A DNA stretch of 31,121 nt from CAZJRB01 sp964547995 (lineage in GTDB: Bacteria; Planctomycetota; Planctomycetia; Pirellulales; Thermoguttaceae), in contig CAZJRB010000092.1 of the NCBI GenBank assembly GCA_964547995.1, positions 1-31,121 on the forward strand, written 5' to 3'. Below, piece by piece: positions 7,501-15,916 of the stretch; the stretch's first letter is position 1; each line of letters opens with the position of its first letter. Position numbers and translations under genes: made by a program. The notes beneath the pieces are model-generated. The model was given only the letters and a program-made list of their open reading frames with translations. It had not been told where the DNA came from and searched no databases.

Positions 7501-9582
7501 CGCTTTGACCGGACTCCGGGCCATCCGCGGGGCCGGTGCGTTGGCATAGGCGGTCGGCCGGTTATCGCCGGTTGCCCGTTGCTGGCCGGCTCGGGCAACT
7601 ACCTGGGTGGCGCCGATCGCCATCTCCGCGGCGCCGGCGGCTGCCGTTGTGTCGCCTTGCGCGGGGCGCGCTCCGGCCTGGCGGACCGCCGCGCTGTTCG
7701 GGACATGAGCGACTTTGCTCGGCGCGGTGGTTCCCTGTGCGGCCGGTGTTTCAGAAAGGGCGGCCTTCATCTCGAGCGCCGTCGACGGCAATCTCGTCCC
7801 GGCATCCGCCCGGGCCAACGTCGTCGGCCGCGAAGGCGCCGCGTCCGTGCCCGGTTGCCGCTGCTGCACCGCGGTAGGACGCCGCACAGCGATGGCCGAG
7901 GGTAGTTGCGCCGCGGAGGTCATTGCCGGCAAGGCGCGTCCCGGGGCTTCGGTTTGCACCTGCGTCGGACTCGATGCCGAACGGTTCACGGCCGCCGCAC
8001 GAGGCTGTGCTGTGGGAACCGTTGCTTCCGCAGGTGTGGGGGCCTTGGATGCGATTGCCGTCGGAGCCATTTGTTCGGCGGGAAGCTGCGGAGTCTCTTG
8101 GGCGCGGGCCAATCGGGTGGGACGGTCGGCACGTGGCGTCGACGAAGGTTGCGAAGACTCTTGTTGACGCCGTACGGCGCTTTGAACCACCGCGCCGGGC
8201 GCCGGCTGCACCGTCCTGTTGACCGCCTGCTGCAACACCTTGACCGGGGAGGGCGAAGTTGCGCTGCCGGCCCGGTTGGGAATGCGGAGGTTGGCCGGAT
8301 TCACTTGCGGCGTGGTTTGTGTGGTCGAGGCAACCGCTTCCTTTTGCGGCCGGTTCACTTCGCGAGGAATGGCCGCGTCGGTCGGCCGTCGCGAAGGGAC
8401 CGGGCGAGTGGCCCGGGTCGCCTGCGGAGGCTGCTCGGCGGCTCGCTGCCGGGAGGTCGCCATGGCCAGGGCTTCCGACGGGGGAGTAGTAGCGTCGGCT
8501 TCGGCGGTTTGGCGGACCACTCGCGGCGCCGCCGCCTGGCGGCGCGCGGTCATCCGTATCGGCTCGTGCCGGACCTCGATCTTGACGGGTTGCCGTGCCA
8601 CCTCGGCCGGATCGGGTGTCAGCGCCTCGGTACGGGGGATTTCCGCCGCTTGGCGTGTCTGCCGGGTGGGTACCGGCGTGGTCGGCGTATCGGGGATTTC
8701 CTCGGGCCGGTTCGCCTGGCGAGCCATCTTCACCTGGATCTGCTGCGTCCGGGTGCTCGCGATCTCCTCGAAGGTTTGGCGCTGGTCCACCTGGAACTGA
8801 GTCTCTTGGCGCTTACGGGGCGCGATCTTTGCTTCGGGCACCGTCGCCGCCTGGGCTTCGCGCGGGCGGGTGGTGATCTCCGGCTCGGGGATCGGCTCGT
8901 TGGGCTGCGGGCGGTGTTTCCATTCCTGGCGGCTGACCTGGCCGCCGGCGGCGGCATCGGCACGCCGCGGGGCCGAAAGCTCGACCCGCTCGGTGATCGC
9001 CGGGTTGGGCTGCTCGATCTGCGGGGTCTGGGGCTCGTCGACTGCCTCCTGTTCGGTCGGCATGGGCGCCTGATCCGCCTTGCGTTTGACGGCTTCCGGC
9101 TCCATGGGCTTCGGGGCCTCGTGCTCGATCGGCTCCTCGAAGAACTGGCGGGTTTCGGGGTCGTCGAACTGCTGCCAATTATAGTCGGGGACGGTGATTT
9201 GCTTGAAGTCCTGGACCACCCGCGTATCGTCTTCCTTTTCCCGCTCGGCGAGCAGCGCGAGATACTGGTCGTGCAAATAGACGAGGAGTACGAGATGGAA
9301 TAGCAGGCTCAGAAGGATGCAAAGCTGGAGCCGTCGGAGCATCTTGCCCTGGAGATACATAACCCCCAGGAAGAGCACCAGGGTCATCAGGCCGACGCTG
9401 GCGAGCCTTACCCAGCCGTTGTAGAGCAGCCGGGGATCGTGGAAATCGCTGGTGGCGATGATGATCCCGGCGACGAACCCGGCCAGGATCAGCAGCGCGA
9501 CGTTGATCGGCCAGAGCTGGTCGTCGAAGTCGGCGACCAGCGAAGTCTGCACTTTTCGGACCTTCGGTTTCATTCCAGGCAT
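4531..9582 (-). CDS. Giant TonB-like membrane protein with C-terminal squalene-cyclase-type toroid domain
   Basis: The 1683-residue protein has three predicted membrane helices near residues 24-44, 59-77 and 84-102. A proline/glutamate-rich stretch (150-240) reminiscent of the TonB linker follows, then about 1100 residues of Ala/Pro/Thr/Arg/Ser low complexity. Residues about 1329-1683 form an alpha/alpha toroid of the prenyltransferase/squalene-oxidase repeat type: YYARNQFPDGRWS, GLALLSYLGAGYTH, GLDWLVRNQKEDGDL, WRYRPGEESDTSVTGWQMMAL and YYWYYATQAMFHMQGDYW. The class II cyclase DxDD motif is absent, so enzymatic cyclisation is doubtful. ATG 9582 has a GGAAGAA site and lies 12 bases after exbD. 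Position in the operon suggests it is driven by the ExbB/ExbD pair; the role is inferred. Confidence 0.8.
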   Translation of the reverse strand: MPGMKPKVRKVQTSLVADFDDQLWPINVALLILAGFVAGIIIATSDFHDPRLLYNGWVRLASVGLMTLVLFLGVMYLQGKMLRRLQLCILLSLLFHLVLLVYLHDQYLALLAEREKEDDTRVVQDFKQITVPDYNWQQFDDPETRQFFEEPIEHEAPKPMEPEAVKRKADQAPMPTEQEAVDEPQTPQIEQPNPAITERVELSAPRRADAAAGGQVSRQEWKHRPQPNEPIPEPEITTRPREAQAATVPEAKIAPRKRQETQFQVDQRQTFEEIASTRTQQIQVKMARQANRPEEIPDTPTTPVPTRQTRQAAEIPRTEALTPDPAEVARQPVKIEVRHEPIRMTARRQAAAPRVVRQTAEADATTPPSEALAMATSRQRAAEQPPQATRATRPVPSRRPTDAAIPREVNRPQKEAVASTTQTTPQVNPANLRIPNRAGSATSPSPVKVLQQAVNRTVQPAPGAVVQSAVRRQQESSQPSSTPRADRPTRLARAQETPQLPAEQMAPTAIASKAPTPAEATVPTAQPRAAAVNRSASSPTQVQTEAPGRALPAMTSAAQLPSAIAVRRPTAVQQRQPGTDAAPSRPTTLARADAGTRLPSTALEMKAALSETPAAQGTTAPSKVAHVPNSAAVRQAGARPAQGDTTAAAGAAEMAIGATQVVARAGQQRATGDNRPTAYANAPAPRMARSPVKAASLAVAGAAEASPVPPSHAPAGSEGEAAPAVTMKASAAKRGGTLNPTAPQPTMGVGPAGSSGTPGPVGIAQTSRMTRIESTATAIAGGGTPKPGRTTGGEISPDATAEPTAVAVVTESGGKSQQASILAPVSGARQHIAGLPGAVQSQPMAGAAASLTDHGATMPEAVARRSTASQKEPGENSVAPARTVTMKRSRVGADLPTAAAETEMVLETGTGGVTVAQGPSPSTLEKGPSATVRQAAADVAVAQRTAAAGSEESGLGSARVVALAGKARETGGDIPTPSAGRTAPALGRTTAVAVAAAPSDAEPAAEQLAGGPDAESGASEPSGPPTTSVATAAVAREAGGVASAGPSEATGELAGPEGGAVTIDQTNRAARLDALPDATAAGAAAGPRRTMGALEAPGDSTAAAELADAGPSSGGADAAPDIAAHANVQRPQSQSFGLPGNLMAGTAVDSATESGPAATTPGKVAGQRRLPRGNEPGPSLAADVGRGPVRRLNAPGLPQGASEAIAEEPVASSPTSLPGEAMVAAEGTGAGEPSRREGGLPVQIAAMAGPGGLSDDPSLEVGLVSRQARRESEIVHTVSRRFVVERSGGHTAIDGRVREEPAKAFRQRDVGNRGQVAQSRGGTEGTEKAVEMGLDYYARNQFPDGRWSLHELPPDARHEDDALGRMKSDSAATGLALLSYLGAGYTHLDEKHRGSVKRGLDWLVRNQKEDGDLFGKAGGTSYARFYSHGIATMALCEAYGMTKDPELREPARKAVDYILKHQHPERGGWRYRPGEESDTSVTGWQMMALKSAQMAGLDVPDKALKGIDHWLDLAENPGGDGRYVYNPYAKKDEQLEGRKPSRAMTAEAMLMRMYLGYNRDDPKLIAGAEYLKKNLPAVGTKDRSLRDCYYWYYATQAMFHMQGDYWKAWNDNLRPLAQRSQIEEGPLAGSWHPKDPVPDRWGHAGGRHYVTGMHLLMLEVYYRHLPLFKELGGPPEAAEPSEP

Positions 9583-9594
9583 GGATTCTTCCGA

Positions 9595-10014
9595 TCATCC
9601 GCCCGATTTTTTGGTGGTCAAGCGATAGTCGCGGATCCCCGTTTTTTTGCAAGCGTTCATCACGGAGACGGCGTACTGGAGCGGGACGCGGCGATCTGCG
9701 CGGATGACGACGGACGCCCTGCCCGGGTTGTTCACGTAGGCCGCTTCGAGGATTTTTTCGAGTTCCGGCAATTCCACGATCTTTCCGGTGACGTAGTAGG
9801 CGCCTTTTTCGTCGATGTTAACGAACAGCTCGCGGGGTTTCTTCGTCAGGGGCTGGGCCTCGCTGGCATCGGGGAGCATGACGTCCATCTCCTGCTCCTC
9901 TTCCGCAAACCGGGTGGCGACCAGGAAGAAGATCAGCAGGAGAAAGACGATATCGATCAGCGGCGTGAGGCTCAGCGTGTTCAGCGCGGATCCTTTGTCG
10001 ATTTCAACGGCCAT
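9595..10014 (-). CDS. exbD: ExbD/TolR-family biopolymer transport protein
   Basis: ExbD-type proteins have one membrane helix and pair with ExbB pentamers to use the proton gradient to move a periplasmic-side partner. The 139-residue product beginning MAVEIDKGSALNT has the helix LTPLIDIVFLLLIFFLV with the essential membrane aspartate, followed by a periplasmic domain with the usual VNIDEKGAYYV and VVIRADRRVPLQYAVSVMNAC patterns. The open frame extends to 10065 but that start would be a TTG and the first residues look unrelated, so ATG 10014 is preferred although its ribosome-binding site is weak. It lies 88 bases after exbB and 12 bases before the giant toroid gene. The operon has only one ExbD copy in this window. 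Confidence 0.88.
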   Translation of the reverse strand: MAVEIDKGSALNTLSLTPLIDIVFLLLIFFLVATRFAEEEQEMDVMLPDASEAQPLTKKPRELFVNIDEKGAYYVTGKIVELPELEKILEAAYVNNPGRASVVIRADRRVPLQYAVSVMNACKKTGIRDYRLTTKKSGG

Positions 10015-10102
10015 GGCAAGCACCCTGTCGGACCTGCATTGCCGGGTTCGTAGCGCGGGCTTCAACCGGTTTTCCCGCCCGGCGGCATCGCTACCAACAC
10101 GG

Positions 10103-11218
10103 CTATTTGTGAGTTTTCTGCTGTTTCGCTTGTTTTGTCTGTGCGGACGGTCCGTCGTGCCGTCCGCGGGTTTCGGCGGTCTGTTTCTGGGGGACGGGCG
10201 GCGGTTTTGAGTGGGATTGCGGCGGCAGCGGTTGTTCCATGGCGTCCTTGTTCGCCCGGAGCCGGCCCTCGAAACGCTCCAATTGCGGCATCAGCCCCAA
10301 CAGGGTCTCGTCCAACTGGCGGAACAACTTCTGGATGCGACCCTCGAACCAGTGGGCCAAGATGGCCGCGGGGATGGCGACGGCCAGTCCGGCGAACGTC
10401 GTCACCAGCGCGACGTAAATTCCCTTGGCCAGGTGTTCGGCCTTGTTGACGCCGGTGGGCAGATTGGCGGTGACGAAAAACGCCTGAATCATTCCCCAGA
10501 CCGTTCCCAGCAACCCCAGCAAGGGCGTGACTCCTGCGGCCAGTGAGAGCCACCGGACGTTCGAATAGAGCCGGGCGGCCTCGCGGTCGCTCGCCTCGCT
10601 GACGGCGTGCTCGACCTCGGTCTGCGGCCGGCCGACCTTCAGGAGCATGGACTTGATGACGTTGGCGGCGGCCGAGGGATATTGCTGGCACAGCTTGTAC
10701 GCCTTCCGCGGATCGAATCCTCCGGGTTCCCCGGTCAGCCTGGCGATACCGTCGGTCAAGTCGTCCGGCAGCACCTTTCGGCGTCGGAGGCCCATGAACC
10801 GCTCGAATCCGAAAACGACCACCAGAAAGGACATCAATCCGATCGGGATCATCAACCCGCCGCCTTTCCTCAGCAGTTCGAGCAGGTTGATCTGCTCTTG
10901 CACTTCCGGCGCCTGGGTCTCAGTTTCCTTTCCCTCGCCATCGGGTTGCGTTTCGTCGGCTTCCGGCCCGGACTCGGCCAAGGCGGCCTGTGCGTCGAGA
11001 TCCGCCTTGCGGAGCGCTTCCGCGCTGCCGGGAGCGGGAGTAGGAGGCGCGTCGGCGGGCGCACCGGGACCGGCGGCGGCGTTGGGATCGGGTGCGGTGA
11101 CTTCCTGGCCCGAGGACAACCCCGGGGTAAAGCCGGGCACTCCGGCGCCGAGGATCAACGGCGTCAGTAAAACCGCTGCGAGCGGGAACGGCCGGGCAAC
11201 AATGCGGGATATTCTCAT
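10103..11218 (-). CDS. exbB: MotA/TolQ/ExbB-family proton channel protein
   Basis: The 371-residue protein has a signal-like N-terminus (1-37), a Pro/Ala/Glu-rich periplasmic segment (40-110), and three membrane helices near 119-139, 222-247 and 267-290. The last two carry the family pattern: LAAGVTPLLGLLGTVWGMIQAF, then IYVALVTTFAGLAVAIPAAI. ExbB forms the stator ring of a proton-driven motor; in TonB and Tol systems it works with ExbD/TolR. The N-terminal extension before the first helix is longer than in classic ExbB and is common in extended versions found in planctomycetes and relatives. The C-terminal tail (from about 335) is Pro/Gln/Lys-rich and ends KQAKQQKTHK. It sits 48 bases downstream of the TPR gene. 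Confidence 0.88.
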   Translation of the reverse strand: MRISRIVARPFPLAAVLLTPLILGAGVPGFTPGLSSGQEVTAPDPNAAAGPGAPADAPPTPAPGSAEALRKADLDAQAALAESGPEADETQPDGEGKETETQAPEVQEQINLLELLRKGGGLMIPIGLMSFLVVVFGFERFMGLRRRKVLPDDLTDGIARLTGEPGGFDPRKAYKLCQQYPSAAANVIKSMLLKVGRPQTEVEHAVSEASDREAARLYSNVRWLSLAAGVTPLLGLLGTVWGMIQAFFVTANLPTGVNKAEHLAKGIYVALVTTFAGLAVAIPAAILAHWFEGRIQKLFRQLDETLLGLMPQLERFEGRLRANKDAMEQPLPPQSHSKPPPVPQKQTAETRGRHDGPSAQTKQAKQQKTHK

Positions 11219-11266
11219 GCAGGGCCTCTACGTTCTATTTTCGGGAGCCGCGCCGGCGCGGCCGTA

Positions 11267-14200
11267 TTATTGCAGTGCCTTAATCCGTTCCTTTGCGAGC
11301 GGAACCTTGTCGCTGCTCGGAAACTTCTCGACCAACGTCTTGTACTGCTTGATTGCTTGTGTTTTCTTCTTGAGCACTTCGAAGCATCGTCCGGCTTCGT
11401 AGGTGGCGTTTGCTTGCCACTTGGGATAGCCGTATCCGTAGCTGACCTTGAAGAAGCTCGTGATTGCTTCCTTGTGTTTCTTTTGTTCGAACTGGATTTC
11501 GCCGATCATGAACTGTGCCCTGGCGGCCGGTTCGAGGTTCGTTTTGGCCACGACCTGTTCATAGAGCTTTACGGCCTCCTCTTTTTTGCCGAGGTTTTGT
11601 TGTGCCCAGCCCTGCTCGTAGAGGGCCTGTGGCGTCTGCGGGGCATCGGGGAAGTCGGTCGTCAATTTCTCGGCCAGCTTCAGACTCTTTTCCCAGTCTT
11701 CCAACTCAGCGGCGGCCTGGCTGGCGTGCAGCAAGGTCAAAATGTTGATTTCCTTGTTGGACGGGTTCTTGACTTTTTCGTACGCGGCCAGCGCTTCCTT
11801 GGGCTTGTCCTGCTTGAAGAGGCACTCGGCCTCCATGAAGACGCCGTCGGAGAAGAGCGATCCGCCGGGCCAGGTCTCTGTCAGGTAGTGGAAGGTCTGC
11901 TGTGCGTTTTTGACGTCGTCGAGGAGGTAGTAGGAGAGCCCCAGCTTGTAGGCCGCCTCTTCGCCGAGGTCCGTCTTGCCCGCCTTGGTCATGGCCGCGT
12001 AGTATTTCGCGGCCGCTTCCTTGTAGTTCTTTTTGTCGTACTCGTGGTCGCCGACGAGGTAGAGGGCGTCGGGCACCAGCGAGCTTTCGGGAAATTTCTC
12101 GACCAGCTTGGCGAATGCCGCGGCAGCGTCGTCCTCCTTCTTCAGCGACTTCAGCGACCAACCCATCTCGAAGTAGACGTTGTCGGCATCGTCGTATTTG
12201 GGGTTCTCTTCGAGCAGTGTTTGAAAGGTGGCGACCGCCTTGTCGAACTTCTTCAAGCCTTTTTGGGCAAGCCCGAGGATGTGCAGTGCGCGGGCCTTTT
12301 CGGCGGGGGAGGTAATGGTGTCGAGCATTGCCTCGATGTCTTCGGCCGCGGGGCCGTATTTCTTCAATTGCCGCCGGGCCATGCCGCGCCCGTACCGCGC
12401 CCGCGAAACCAGCTTGTCGTTCGGGAAGCTTTCGATCAGCTTGGAAAAGCTTTTCTCGGCCCCCTCGTAGTCCTTCAGCCCAATCTGTGACCAGCCCAGC
12501 CCGTAGAGGGTCTGCGGCGTTACCGGGCTGCCGGGCCACTTTTTCAGAATAAGCCCGTACTCGTCCGCTGCGGTCTTCAAGTCGCCTCCCAGCCGGCAGC
12601 ACTCGCCCAGCCGGTAGTGGGCCATGTCGAGGAGCTTGCTGTCGGGGAACTCGTCGATAACGACTTTCGCGTTTTCTTTGGCCTTGTCCAGATTGTTTGT
12701 TTGCTGGCAGGCATAAGCCAGCACGAGGCGGGTATCGTCGGCCAGCTTCCACTTGGGCGCCGCCTTCAAGGATGCCTCGAGCGACTTGACCGCCTCCTCG
12801 AACCGCCCCAGCGCGGCCTGGCTTCGGCCGATCCGATACCAGGCTTCGGCAAGGAGTTCGGGGTTTTTGATTTCGGGGATCGCCGGCTGGAGGGCGCTGA
12901 TCGTTTCCTCGTGCTTTTTCTGTAGGTACATGGCGGTACCGCGATGTACCTTCCATATTTCGGCGTCGCGATCACCCGGCGCCTTTTTGAGGAGTTCCGC
13001 GTAGAGTGCTTCCGCCTCGGGATACTTTTTCATCATCAAGCTGCTCTCTGCGAGGACGTGCCTCACGCCCAAGGACAGTTCGTGATCGGCATGGTCGGTC
13101 ATGAACGCTTCGGCGTATTTCAGGGCCGCCGCGGAATCGGCCAGGTTCATCGCGGCGAATGCGGCCATGTAGAGGGCTTGGGGGGCTTCCGGGCTGTCGG
13201 GATGTTTCGAGGCCACTGCGGCATACATGCCGACCGACTCGTTGCGGCGGTTGGGGATTTCGTAGACGGCGTCGGCCCGGTCCATCAACAGGGCGGAGGC
13301 GAACTTGCCGCCGGCCGCCGCCGGGAGAATTTTCTCGACCACGGCCAGGGCTTCGGCGGGCTTCTTTTGTTTCAAGAGGCTTCGGGCAACCCAGTGGGCT
13401 GCTTGGGGTGCGTCGGCCCCGCCCGCGGCGACGACCTTGCCGAGATGCTCCCGGGCCTTGGTGTAGTCGCCCGCGGCATAAAACTTCTTGCCGGCCTCCA
13501 GATTGCAAAGCGGGACGTACTGCGAGTCGGGGAACTTCGCGGGGAGCGCGGCATAGGCCGCGGCAGCCTCGGCAAATTGCTTTTGCGCCGCCAGCGCGTC
13601 GGCCTGTCGCAGCATGGCGTAGTCGGCCTTGGCAAATCCCTTGGCGGCTGCGCTGGTTGCGTATGCCTTCGCCGCCTTGTCGAATTGCTTCAAGGCGAAC
13701 AGTGTCTCGCCCCGCCACATGCGCGCCTCGGGCGCCAGCGGGCTCTCGGGAAACTTGGCCAGAAACTTGTCGTAGTTGGCCAGTGCCGCCTCGGGTTGCC
13801 CGAGGTCGGTCTGGGTCATCGCCAACGCGAGCAGCGCCTGGGCGTAGTGCGCGTGAGTGGGGTGCTTCTCGACGACGACGGCGTACTTCCCGGCCGCCTC
13901 TTTTTTCTTTCCGCGGTTGTAAAGGCACTCGCCCTCGTAAAAGGTCGCGCCGGCAACGTGCTTTCCCGCGGGGTACTTGGCAATCAGCTTTGCGAACGTG
14001 GCGGCGGCCGTGTCGTACATTTCCGGCTTGCCGCCCTGGGCGATGTTGTATTGCGCCAAACCCAAGTACAAGAGTGTGTCTGCCATCTGTTTGAAGTCCG
14101 GAAAGCTCTTGACGACCGTGTCAAACGTCTTGACCGCGTCGTCGAACTTGTCCTGCTTGAAATAGCACACACCCAGATAGTGCCACGCCCGATCGGTGCG

Positions 14201-14404
14201 GGGGTCGCGTTGGTGGTCGTTGAGAAATTTGGTCCAAGCGTTCGCCGCCAGATCCCAGGCCTCGCTGTTGTGGAGCCCGACGGCTGCATTGTACGCTCTG
14301 GTGGCCGCCTCGGTCTTCTCCTGGGCAAGCGTTTCGCGGGGCGTGCCCCACAAGGCCAATACGGTTAGAAGACAACTCCAAGAGAGGCAGGAGATACGTT
14401 TCAT
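11267..14404 (-). CDS. Exported protein of many tetratricopeptide repeats (CpoB/YbgF-like)
   Basis: The 1045-residue protein has a signal peptide (MKRISCLSWSCLLTVLALWG, cleavage near TLAQ) followed by TPR-type helix pairs along its whole length, each with the pattern A-x-Y-x-x-G-x-x-x-x-x-x-x-x-x-A-x-x-x-F-x-x-x-x-x-x-F-P. Examples are WHYLGVCYFKQDKFDDAVKTF and LYGLGWSQIGLKDYEGAEKSF. TPR arrays are scaffolds for protein binding, and a periplasmic TPR protein (CpoB) accompanies TolQR in other bacteria. The chosen start, ATG 14404, has AAGGTAG upstream; the frame extends to 14458 but that adds only a signal-less leader. It is the first gene of the exbB-exbD-toroid operon, consistent with a partner or cargo-binding role, which is inference. 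Confidence 0.85.
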   Translation of the reverse strand: MKRISCLSWSCLLTVLALWGTPRETLAQEKTEAATRAYNAAVGLHNSEAWDLAANAWTKFLNDHQRDPRTDRAWHYLGVCYFKQDKFDDAVKTFDTVVKSFPDFKQMADTLLYLGLAQYNIAQGGKPEMYDTAAATFAKLIAKYPAGKHVAGATFYEGECLYNRGKKKEAAGKYAVVVEKHPTHAHYAQALLALAMTQTDLGQPEAALANYDKFLAKFPESPLAPEARMWRGETLFALKQFDKAAKAYATSAAAKGFAKADYAMLRQADALAAQKQFAEAAAAYAALPAKFPDSQYVPLCNLEAGKKFYAAGDYTKAREHLGKVVAAGGADAPQAAHWVARSLLKQKKPAEALAVVEKILPAAAGGKFASALLMDRADAVYEIPNRRNESVGMYAAVASKHPDSPEAPQALYMAAFAAMNLADSAAALKYAEAFMTDHADHELSLGVRHVLAESSLMMKKYPEAEALYAELLKKAPGDRDAEIWKVHRGTAMYLQKKHEETISALQPAIPEIKNPELLAEAWYRIGRSQAALGRFEEAVKSLEASLKAAPKWKLADDTRLVLAYACQQTNNLDKAKENAKVVIDEFPDSKLLDMAHYRLGECCRLGGDLKTAADEYGLILKKWPGSPVTPQTLYGLGWSQIGLKDYEGAEKSFSKLIESFPNDKLVSRARYGRGMARRQLKKYGPAAEDIEAMLDTITSPAEKARALHILGLAQKGLKKFDKAVATFQTLLEENPKYDDADNVYFEMGWSLKSLKKEDDAAAAFAKLVEKFPESSLVPDALYLVGDHEYDKKNYKEAAAKYYAAMTKAGKTDLGEEAAYKLGLSYYLLDDVKNAQQTFHYLTETWPGGSLFSDGVFMEAECLFKQDKPKEALAAYEKVKNPSNKEINILTLLHASQAAAELEDWEKSLKLAEKLTTDFPDAPQTPQALYEQGWAQQNLGKKEEAVKLYEQVVAKTNLEPAARAQFMIGEIQFEQKKHKEAITSFFKVSYGYGYPKWQANATYEAGRCFEVLKKKTQAIKQYKTLVEKFPSSDKVPLAKERIKALQ

Positions 14405-14854
14405 GACAACTACCTTGTTTGAATCGAACAGCGAACCGTTTGTGCAACTGAAAGACATTGTGTGTGTGGAGTGACGGCGGCTTGCCGCCGTATAAGGCAG
14501 GTGTTGGGAATGGGATGATGGCTTGCAGGGCGTTGAGGGACAAGTTCATCATACCATGAGTGTTCTCACTCCGAACCCCCCGGAGAGAGATTCACCCATA
14601 ACCTCCCTCATTATCTCACGGTACGTGATGTTTTACCAGAAGAAAACGTATCGGGCGCGGTGGAGCGAGCAGCGGCAGCGGCAAGGGTGGCAAGACACCC
14701 CCCGCGATCCGCTCCCCGGACGGCCGGCAATGGATGCGTTTGTGCAGCTTCAGGAGCGTGGTTGCTGTGGAACATGCATGCGGTAAGATGGTTGGTCAGC
14801 CTTGCCGCGAAAGCACAGGAAACGTCTGCAACTCGGGGCTATCCGAACCATGGG
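14405..14854. other. Divergent intergenic region with one palindrome
   Basis: This stretch separates the TPR operon (minus) from the TerC gene (plus). Promoters for both directions must lie here but I could not place a convincing one. The only clear structure is the perfect palindrome ACGGCGGC-TT-GCCGCCGT at 14474-14491, a REP-like single hairpin. I looked for a manganese riboswitch before terC and saw none of its consensus. Confidence 0.4.
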
Positions 14855-15916
14855 ATGTTTCCGCAAGAAAGGAAAAACGCCTTGCCTCTTGCCGAACCTC
14901 TTCCCGGCCACCTCCCCGTCGAGCTTTGGCACTGGTTTGCTTTTGCCGTCTTGGTCGTGGTTCTCCTGGTGTTGGATTTGTTTATATTCCACCGCCACGA
15001 TCACAAACCTTCGCTGGTCGAATCGACGATCTTCACGATCTTCTGGATTGCCGTGGGCCTGGCGTTTAATGGGGTCGTTTGGTGGTGGGGGATCGTCGAA
15101 GGGCTCGGCCACGATCCGGGCGTAAAATTCCTCAGCGGCTATCTGGTCGAGAAGTCGCTCTCGATGGACAACATCTTCGTGTTCGTCGTGATCTTTCAAT
15201 TCTTCAACATTCCGATGATGTATCAGTACCGGGTGCTTTTCTGGGGCATCCTCGGCGCGATTTTCATGCGGCTGGTTTTCATTCTTGCGGGCGTCGAGCT
15301 GTTCCATCGGATCCAATGGGTGGCGCTGGTTTTCGGGGTGTTCCTGATCTACACCGCCTACAAGTTGGCTCGCCACGGCGGCGGCGGGAAGGTCCATCCG
15401 GAGAAGAACATCATCCTGAGATTCGCCCGACGCTATTTCCGGGTCACTAAAGGCGATCACCACCAGCACGGACACGACTTCTTTGCCAGGGAGGACGGCG
15501 CCTGGTGTATTACTCCGATGTTCCTCGTCCTGCTGGTCATCGAAAGCACCGATGTCGTGTTTGCCGTCGACAGCGTGCCGGCGATCATCGCGATCACGGA
15601 CGACCGGTTCATCGCGTTTACATCCAACATCTTCGCGATACTGGGCCTTCGGGCGTTGTATTTTCTGTTGGCCGGCGTGGTCGAGATGTTTCGCTATCTC
15701 CACTACGGGTTGGCGGCCGTGCTGGGGTTCGTCGGCGTCAAGATGATCGTCGAATGGTGGCACGAGCATGAAGGGGGCGAAGGCCACGTGATTTCCCCGT
15801 GGCAATCTCTGGCGGTGATTGCCGGCCTGCTGGCCGTCTCGATCATCGCATCGGTGATAATCTCCGCCAGGGCACAACGAACGGGCGAAAAAGACGACTC
15901 TCATCCGATTCCATGA
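14855..15916 (+). CDS. TerC-family integral membrane protein
   Basis: TerC proteins are polytopic membrane proteins linked to tellurite resistance and, in several bacteria, to manganese export. The 353-residue product has many hydrophobic segments, starting with WHWFAFAVLVVVLLVLDLFI and including the family landmarks FLSGYLVEKSLSMDNIFVF, VLFWGILGAIFMRLVFILAGV, and IESTDVVFAVDSVPAI, with the paired acidic residues in conserved helices. A His-rich loop (GDHHQHGHDFF) lies near the middle and HEHEGGEGH near the end, possibly metal-binding. ATG 14855 is chosen because the preceding in-frame codons look non-coding, but no clear ribosome-binding site is seen; an ATG at 14774 is an alternative. It overlaps the next gene by four bases. 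Confidence 0.88.
   Translation: MFPQERKNALPLAEPLPGHLPVELWHWFAFAVLVVVLLVLDLFIFHRHDHKPSLVESTIFTIFWIAVGLAFNGVVWWWGIVEGLGHDPGVKFLSGYLVEKSLSMDNIFVFVVIFQFFNIPMMYQYRVLFWGILGAIFMRLVFILAGVELFHRIQWVALVFGVFLIYTAYKLARHGGGGKVHPEKNIILRFARRYFRVTKGDHHQHGHDFFAREDGAWCITPMFLVLLVIESTDVVFAVDSVPAIIAITDDRFIAFTSNIFAILGLRALYFLLAGVVEMFRYLHYGLAAVLGFVGVKMIVEWWHEHEGGEGHVISPWQSLAVIAGLLAVSIIASVIISARAQRTGEKDDSHPIP

Noticed and set aside
5675..9303. Long open frames on the plus strand across the low-complexity part of the giant gene
   Set aside because: They mirror the GC-rich Ala/Pro/Arg coding of the minus-strand gene, lack ribosome-binding sites and recognisable domains, and would be antisense to an ordered operon.
14405..14854. 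Manganese riboswitch upstream of the TerC gene
   Set aside because: I found none of the conserved loop sequences of the yybP-ykoY class in this stretch.
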